Assembly (NCBI GenBank): GCA_943356425.1
Contig: CALRFE010000010.1
Location: forward strand, 1 to 15,788
Source of the DNA: Candidatus Nomurabacteria bacterium
Lineage (GTDB): Bacteria > Patescibacteriota > Minisyncoccia > Phycocordibacterales > UBA9973
Length of the DNA stretch: 15,788 nt
Direction of reading: 5' to 3'
Below the pieces are notes generated by a model. The model was given only the letters and a program-made list of their open reading frames with translations, was not told where the DNA came from and did no database searches. Of this stretch, positions 11,552-15,788 are shown piece after piece; within the stretch, counting starts at the first letter, position 1, and each line of letters opens with the position of its first letter. Both the position numbers and the translations under genes were made by a program.

Positions 11552-13432
11552 ATGTCAAAAATCATTGGAATAGACTTGGGTACAACAAATTCGGCGGTCG
11601 CGATCATTGAAGGTGGACAGCCGAAGATTATAGAAAATATTGAAGGTGCGCGGACGACGCCATCGATTGTTTCTGTTGCAAAAAACGGCGATCGTTTGGT
11701 TGGTCTTCTTGCAAAGCGCCAAGCAGTGACAAATCCGGAAAACACAATCTACGGCATCAAGCGCTTTATGGGCCACAACTTCGATGATCCGGAAGTTCAG
11801 AAAGATTTGAAAAATGTATCATTCAAAATTCAAAAAGGGACTGACGGCGGTGTCGAAGTAAAGATTGGCGACAAGTGGATGCGTCCAGAAGAAGTTTCTG
11901 CGATGATTCTTGGAAAAATAAAATCTGATGTTGAAGCAAAGCTCGGAGAAAAAGTCACCGAAGCGATCATTACTGTGCCTGCATACTTCAACGACGCACA
12001 ACGTAAGGCAACAAAAGATGCCGGACAAATTGCCGGGCTTGATGTAAAGCGCATCATCAACGAACCAACTGCGGCTGCGCTTGCATATGGATTTAATACA
12101 AAGAAAGATGAAAAAATTGTCGTCTACGACTTCGGTGGTGGAACATTTGATATTTCTGTTCTTGAAATCGGAAACGATGTCATTGAAGTAAAATCAACGG
12201 ACGGTGACTCACATTTGGGTGGACGCGATATTGATCACAAGATTATCAATTGGATCGCAGATGAATTCAAAAAACAATCAGGTGTCGATGTTCGTGGTGA
12301 CAAGCTCGCACTGCAACGTCTTGATGAAGCTGCAGAAAAAGCGAAGATCGAACTCTCGACGGCAATCGAAACTGAAATCAATATTCCGTTCATTACGTCG
12401 ACCGAAGCTGGTCCACAACACTTGCTCTTGAAAATGACTCGCGCACAACTTGAATCAATTGCGGACGAATATATTACTCGCTCAATTGAGATTACGAAGC
12501 GCGCAATGGAAGCGTCTCCGTTTAAGATGAATGAAATCAACGAAGTTATTATGGTTGGTGGCCAGACTCGTATGCCAAAAATTGTTGAAGAAGTGAAGAA
12601 ACTCTTTGGCGGTAAAGAACCAAATCGTTCGATCAATCCTGACGAAGTTGTTGCTCTTGGTGCGGCAGTCCAAGGTGGCGTGCTTCGCGGAGAAGTCCGC
12701 GATGTGCTCTTGCTCGACGTGATCCCGCTTTCACTTGGTATTGAAACGCTCGGCGGAGTTTCTACTAAACTCATCGAACGAAACACAACGATTCCAAGTT
12801 CTAAGTCTCAAATTTTCTCAACGGCTGCTGACAATCAGACATCGGTAGAAATTCATATCAACCAAGGTGAACGCCCAATGGCTTCTGACAACAAATCGCT
12901 CGGACGATTTATTCTTGACGGCATTCCTCCAGCTCCACGCGGAATGCCGCAAGTTGAAGTGACGTTTGATGTGGATGCAAACGGAATCCTCAATGTCAAA
13001 GCGATGGACAAAGCTTCTGGAAAGACACAGTCAATCCGCATTGAAGCTTCTTCAGGACTTTCAAAGGAAGATATTGAAAAGATGCAGAAAGATGCAGAGC
13101 TTCACGCAGATGAAGATAAGCAAAAGAAAGATCTTGCCGATGTAAAAAATACCGCAGAAATGATTATCTTTACGGCAGAAAAATCAGTAAAAGATTTTGG
13201 AGATAAAGTTGACGCTGTGCTCAAAACATCTGTTGAAGAAAAAATTGCTGCACTTAAGACAGCAAAAGAGGGTAGTGACATGGAAGCAATCAAAACTGCA
13301 ACCGAAGCTCTCTCTGGCGAAATGTCGAAGATCGGCGAAGCAATGAGCAAAGCGGGTGCAACGTATACGAAAGATACAACGGCACAGCCACAAGAACCTG
13401 AAATCAAGGATGCTGAAGTGAAAGAGGAATAA
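11552..13432 (+). CDS. dnaK: Molecular chaperone DnaK (Hsp70)
   Basis: The 626-residue protein has the complete Hsp70 outline. The ATPase domain shows [15 protein letters not shown] at the start, [50 protein letters not shown] and [10 protein letters not shown]. The linker region carries [15 protein letters not shown], followed by the substrate-binding beta domain ([32 protein letters not shown]) and a helical lid. The tail ends in IKDAEVKEE in place of the EEVD of eukaryotic Hsp70. DnaK binds unfolded peptides with DnaJ and GrpE; grpE is at 7307, dnaJ is not in this window. No CIRCE sequence precedes it and it has no clear promoter of its own; the start is 22 bases after the HExxH gene, preceded by AAATAT. 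Confidence 0.97.
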   Translation: MSKIIGIDLGTTNSAVAIIEGGQPKIIENIEGARTTPSIVSVAKNGDRLVGLLAKRQAVTNPENTIYGIKRFMGHNFDDPEVQKDLKNVSFKIQKGTDGGVEVKIGDKWMRPEEVSAMILGKIKSDVEAKLGEKVTEAIITVPAYFNDAQRKATKDAGQIAGLDVKRIINEPTAAALAYGFNTKKDEKIVVYDFGGGTFDISVLEIGNDVIEVKSTDGDSHLGGRDIDHKIINWIADEFKKQSGVDVRGDKLALQRLDEAAEKAKIELSTAIETEINIPFITSTEAGPQHLLLKMTRAQLESIADEYITRSIEITKRAMEASPFKMNEINEVIMVGGQTRMPKIVEEVKKLFGGKEPNRSINPDEVVALGAAVQGGVLRGEVRDVLLLDVIPLSLGIETLGGVSTKLIERNTTIPSSKSQIFSTAADNQTSVEIHINQGERPMASDNKSLGRFILDGIPPAPRGMPQVEVTFDVDANGILNVKAMDKASGKTQSIRIEASSGLSKEDIEKMQKDAELHADEDKQKKDLADVKNTAEMIIFTAEKSVKDFGDKVDAVLKTSVEEKIAALKTAKEGSDMEAIKTATEALSGEMSKIGEAMSKAGATYTKDTTAQPQEPEIKDAEVKEE

Positions 13433-13451
13433 GAAAAAGTAATGAATTTTT

Positions 13452-13544
13452 CCCCTCCTTTATAAGGAGGGGCTAGGGGTGGTGAGAAATATAAAATACT
13501 TGCACCACCCCGGTCTGCGACCACCCCTCCTTATAAAGGAGGGG
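13452..13544 (+). repeat. 93-bp GC-rich palindromic repeat, intergenic (B-A order)
   Basis: Two 21-base outer arms (13452-13472 and 13524-13544) are perfect inverted copies, and each is itself a CCCCTCCTT/AAGGAGGGG-type hairpin. Inside, GGGGTGGTG (13476-13484) pairs with CACCACCCC (13503-13511) around a spacer of about 18 bases. A small GGTC-TGC-GACC hairpin lies at 13512-13522. The parts are the same as in the element at 10836-10923 but in the opposite order, so the element reads half-unit B, spacer, half-unit A. It lies between the dnaK stop and its terminator. Confidence 0.92.
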
Positions 13545-13565
13545 AACATACTCTGAATTAGGAAT

Positions 13566-13603
13566 AAAAAAACCGCACTGAGACAAACTCAGGGCGGTTT
13601 TTT
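13566..13603 (+). terminator. Intrinsic terminator downstream of dnaK
   Basis: CCGCACTGAG (13573-13582) pairs with CTCAGGGCGG (13588-13597) with one A-G mismatch around an ACAAA loop, flanked by runs of A and T. It can also end the minus-strand gene at 13633. Confidence 0.88.
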
Positions 13604-13632
13604 CTTTTTCAAAAAAAGTTTACAACTAACAG

Positions 13633-14022
13633 TCAACCATGGAACAAATGTCTAATCGAGCTATCCAGCTTATTAATAGGAATGAAAATCTCATTTGCGG
13701 CAAGAGTAACCGGCGCTTCGAGAGCAGTAATTGTTTTCTTAACAGTAGTGAGGTTTAAATGTTCAAAAAATGATTCTGCTTCTTTCGTTTTGGCAGTTTC
13801 TTTTGTCGGAAGTGCTGAATAATTCACTTTGCCTACATGCGTGTCGTATTCCGCGACATGGAGGATCTTGTCCACATCTTTAGATTTTGCAAGGTATGCC
13901 AAAGTGCTTTCCTTGGAACAAAAATGATGGCTTCCGTTCATGTCTTTTGCAAGAATGTAGAGGGGAAATCCATTGTTGCTTTGTTCATCGTCACAGATGA
14001 TGAGATTGATTGATGATTTCAT
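13633..14022 (-). CDS. Hypothetical protein, 129 residues
   Basis: I do not recognise this protein. The start chosen is the ATG at 14022 (MKSSINLIICDDEQSNNGF), because an upstream in-frame ATG would lie before the -10 box. No signal peptide or membrane helix is visible. A cluster of charged residues around KETAKTKEAESFFEHL suggests helices, and the sequence has one cysteine (about residue 34, in HHFCSKE). It is on the opposite strand to dnaK, has a strong consensus promoter at 14062-14090, and follows another unrecognised minus-strand gene. The good promoter and intact frame argue that it is real. Confidence 0.6.
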   Translation of the reverse strand: MKSSINLIICDDEQSNNGFPLYILAKDMNGSHHFCSKESTLAYLAKSKDVDKILHVAEYDTHVGKVNYSALPTKETAKTKEAESFFEHLNLTTVKKTITALEAPVTLAANEIFIPINKLDSSIRHLFHG

Positions 14023-14061
14023 GGTGGTATGATGTTTGTTTAAGGTGTGATTTTGAAATGC

Positions 14062-14090
14062 AGTATACAGTAAAAATAACAAAAAGTCAA
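14062..14090 (-). promoter_or_regulatory. Strong promoter of the 129-residue protein gene
   Basis: On the minus strand TTGACT (14090-14085), 17 bases, then TATACT (14067-14062). The leader to the ATG at 14022 is about 33 bases and has no Shine-Dalgarno motif. The -35 box is next to the terminator of the upstream minus-strand gene. Confidence 0.75.
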
Positions 14091-14091
14091 T

Positions 14092-14135
14092 AAAAAAATT
14101 GGGCCGAGGATAATTCCAAGGCCCAATTTTTTTTT
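14092..14135. terminator. Bidirectional terminator between two minus-strand genes
   Basis: TTGGGCC (14099-14105) pairs with GGCCCAA (14120-14126) around a 14-base loop, flanked by seven A and nine T. On the minus strand it follows the gene at 14153. Confidence 0.85.
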
Positions 14136-14152
14136 AAATACCGTTCCAACTG

Positions 14153-14623
14153 TTACGCAGCAACAGATTCGTTCACTGATTCTTCCGGAAGCATTTCACG
14201 CAGTTTGTTCAAAACCTCATTGTTTTGTTGTGTGCGGAAATCTTCTCTTGATTTCGGAAAGTGCTTCATCTCTGTCCTGATTTTATTTACCACATTGTGC
14301 TTGGTCGGCGAACCTTTTGCAACTTCTTCAGTCGCAAAACCTGCTGACGCAAGAAACTTTGTAAAAAGTTTTTTGCGCACCATGGTAATTTTTTTGTAAT
14401 TTCTGCGACGCAGAGCGGCGACTTCGAGGTCAAAATCATTCTTTGTCGGCTGTTGTTCAAACAATGTGCCGTCAGCGTTGAAGCAGTAGTACTCGTAGTT
14501 CGGATTTTTAAAATCACCATAGGTGAAGCGCACCAGGTAATGGTTGTTCCGGGTAAGCCAAGTTTCAGCTTTTCTGCTGTTACCAATGAATCTCTTTGTG
14601 TTGTTAAGGTGTTTTTTGTTCAT
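14153..14623 (-). CDS. Hypothetical basic protein, 156 residues
   Basis: The family is not recognised. The protein starts MNKKHLNNTKRFIGNSRKAE and is basic. The first half has a beta-like stretch (HYLVRFTYGDFKNPNYEYYCF) and the second half is Lys/Arg-rich and probably helical (VAALRRRNYKKITMVRKKLF, then KHNVVNKIRTEMKHF). A nucleic-acid-binding role is possible from composition but not demonstrated. No signal peptide or membrane helix is seen. It has an excellent promoter and a clear terminator, so it is a separate transcription unit; the gatB promoter lies divergently just upstream. Confidence 0.6.
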   Translation of the reverse strand: MNKKHLNNTKRFIGNSRKAETWLTRNNHYLVRFTYGDFKNPNYEYYCFNADGTLFEQQPTKNDFDLEVAALRRRNYKKITMVRKKLFTKFLASAGFATEEVAKGSPTKHNVVNKIRTEMKHFPKSREDFRTQQNNEVLNKLREMLPEESVNESVAA

Positions 14624-14645
14624 GACGGTAGTTTTAGTTAGGCTT

Positions 14646-14674
14646 ATAATAGCATATTATAATGAATTAGTCAA
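14646..14674 (-). promoter_or_regulatory. Strong promoter of the 156-residue protein gene
   Basis: On the minus strand TTGACT (14674-14669), 17 bases, then TATTAT (14651-14646) preceded by TGC, an extended -10. The leader to the ATG at 14623 is about 15 bases. Confidence 0.75.
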
Positions 14675-14690
14675 GCAATATAAGGATATT

Positions 14691-14718
14691 TTGAAAAAAC
14701 GCTTGAAAACGGTATACT
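14691..14718 (+). promoter_or_regulatory. Promoter of gatB, probably leaderless
   Basis: TTGAAA (14691-14696), 16 bases, then TATACT (14713-14718). The ATG at 14727 is eight bases downstream. The promoter is divergent from the one at 14646-14674. Confidence 0.6.
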
Positions 14719-14726
14719 TTTGGGTA

Positions 14727-15764
14727 ATGAAAGAATATTTTACCACCATAGGACTTGAGGTCCATGCCGAACTTAATACAAAAACAGGAATGTTCTGCGC
14801 TTGCAAGAATGATCCTGACGAAAAACGGCCCAACTGGAATGTCTGTCCGGTCTGTATGGCGCACCCCGGCGCATTGCCCGTAATAAACAAAAAAGCAGTT
14901 GAGAATGTCATCAAAGTCGGACTTGCGGTTGGCGGGACGATCGCAGACTTCACTGAGTTTGATCGCAAGAATTATTTTTATCCTGATATTCCAAAAGCGT
15001 ATCAAATATCGCAGTATAAATATCCGATCGTATCGGGAGGAGAAGTTGCTGGAGTGAAATTGACACGCATACATCTAGAAGAAGATACGGCGACAAGCAC
15101 GCATGACAAAGGAGACTATTCGCTTGTCGATTTTAATCGCTCCGGAGTCCCGCTTATGGAGCTCGTGACTGAACCAGTGATTCATTCTTCCAAAGAAGCA
15201 GGAAATTTTGGACGTGAACTGCAATTGTTGTTGCGGTGTCTTGATGTATCGGAGGCGAACATGGAAAAAGGACAGATGCGCGTCGAATTAAACATCTCAG
15301 TTTCAGATGATCCGGAAAAATTTGGCACGAAAGTGGAGGTGAAAAATATCAATTCATTTCGTGCGGTTGAACGTGCGGCGGAATACGAAATAAAACGTAT
15401 GACCGAGTTGCTTGAAGAAGGTCGTGGAAATGAGATCGTGCAGGAAACGCGCGGATGGGACGAGAACAAGCAGTCTACTTTCTCCCAACGCTCAAAAGAA
15501 AATGCGCAAGATTACCGATATTTTCCGGATCCAGATCTACCAAAACTTGTTTTAAGTGAAGCTTTTGATGTCCCAAAACTAGAAGCTGGGCTACCCGAAC
15601 TTCCCGAAGCAAAACGTATTCGCTTTGCAGAACAATTTGGTATCAAAGACGAAGATATCGAAAGTTATATCGTCGATATAGAACTCGGTGCCTGGTTTGA
15701 AAAGATCGCAGGAATTTTAAAAAATAAGGATGCTATAAAAAATGCCTCAAATTATATAACTTAA
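14727..15764 (+). CDS. gatB: Glu/Asp-tRNA amidotransferase subunit B, prematurely stopped
   Basis: GatB, with GatC and GatA, converts Glu-tRNA(Gln) or Asp-tRNA(Asn) to the amide form. The start is the ATG at 14727 (MKEYFTTIGLEVHAELNTKT); the frame is open upstream but that part has no GatB similarity and contains the promoter. Motifs: IGLEVHAEL; the zinc cysteines Cys24, Cys26, Cys40 and Cys43; FDRKNYFYPDIPKAYQISQ; EEDTATSTHDKGDYSLVDFN; SGVPLMELVTEP; VEVKNINSF; DYRYFPDPDLP. A TAA ends the frame after 345 residues (usual length 470-500), within the helical domain, where homologues read NWL or NYIT followed by the tail domain. The codons after the stop would encode HFLGLKKN, which fits the continuing GatB helix, so a single-base nonsense change, sequencing error or real truncation is possible. 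gatA and gatC are not in the window. Confidence 0.9.
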   Translation: MKEYFTTIGLEVHAELNTKTGMFCACKNDPDEKRPNWNVCPVCMAHPGALPVINKKAVENVIKVGLAVGGTIADFTEFDRKNYFYPDIPKAYQISQYKYPIVSGGEVAGVKLTRIHLEEDTATSTHDKGDYSLVDFNRSGVPLMELVTEPVIHSSKEAGNFGRELQLLLRCLDVSEANMEKGQMRVELNISVSDDPEKFGTKVEVKNINSFRAVERAAEYEIKRMTELLEEGRGNEIVQETRGWDENKQSTFSQRSKENAQDYRYFPDPDLPKLVLSEAFDVPKLEAGLPELPEAKRIRFAEQFGIKDEDIESYIVDIELGAWFEKIAGILKNKDAIKNASNYIT

Positions 15765-15788
15765 CATTTTCTTGGACTAAAGAAGAAT

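Noticed and set aside
13452..13544. CRISPR array
   Set aside because: The repeated 21-base units are inverted and occur only twice here, with no regular spacers.
14544..14726. Longer gatB reading frame starting at 14544
   Set aside because: The 61 extra codons have no GatB similarity, overlap the divergent minus-strand gene and contain the gatB promoter; GatB proteins begin at the MKEYFTTIGLE segment.
15762..15764. Alternative genetic code explaining the gatB stop
   Set aside because: The stop is TAA; the known CPR recoding concerns UGA. In this window UGA, UAA and UAG all occur as terminal stops and no conserved gene contains an internal UGA.
1..15788. tRNA or rRNA genes
   Set aside because: I looked for the tRNA T-arm motif and conserved rRNA segments and saw none; no RNA search was run.

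Overview
The window looks like a chromosomal piece of a Patescibacteria/CPR bacterium, probably of the Parcubacteria type. The clues are an AT-rich genome, a compact infA-rpmJ-rpsM-rpsK-rpsD-rpoA-rplQ-rplM-rpsI block, a short uL13, almost no Shine-Dalgarno motifs, two small PaaX/Cas2-like proteins, a DUF5666-like secreted protein, and GC-rich palindromic repeats. The assignment rests on recognising gene families by eye; no search was run.

Layout. 1-2193: the 3' part of an FtsA/PilM-like actin-fold gene, then a single-pass membrane protein resembling the baseplate J-like proteins common in CPR. 2198-6520: translation/transcription operon, with a promoter before infA, a second strong promoter and a structured leader before rpmJ, and a near-perfect intrinsic terminator after rpsI. 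6521-7258: a small PaaX/Cas2-like gene flanked by two palindromes with the same 34-bp layout. 7272-9214: grpE from an apparently leaderless promoter, a large hypothetical protein with a degenerate zincin motif and a 48-residue acidic ORF, ended by a bidirectional terminator. 9224-11020, minus strand: a secreted protein, and a second PaaX/Cas2-like gene whose reading frame contains a palindromic repeat and a heptamer repeat. 11061-13603: a small HExxH membrane protein and dnaK, then a second copy of the palindromic repeat and a terminator. 13633-14674, minus strand: two unrecognised genes, each with a strong promoter. 14691-15788: gatB, stopped by an in-frame TAA after 345 residues.

How the genes work together. 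The central block makes ribosomal proteins, IF-1 and the RNA polymerase alpha subunit. grpE and dnaK form one chaperone machine but sit about 4 kb apart without dnaJ, hrcA or a CIRCE element. The palindromes next to the first Cas2-like gene, one lying just upstream of the grpE promoter, could be operators. gatB belongs to the tRNA amidotransferase pathway.

Most interesting signals: a palindromic repeat translated inside a gene (10836-10923) and its rearranged relative at 13452-13544; the twin palindromes at 6631 and 7219; a hairpin leader before rpmJ (2530-2589); heptamer tandem repeats in spacers and inside a gene; repeated leaderless promoter geometry; and the interrupted gatB.
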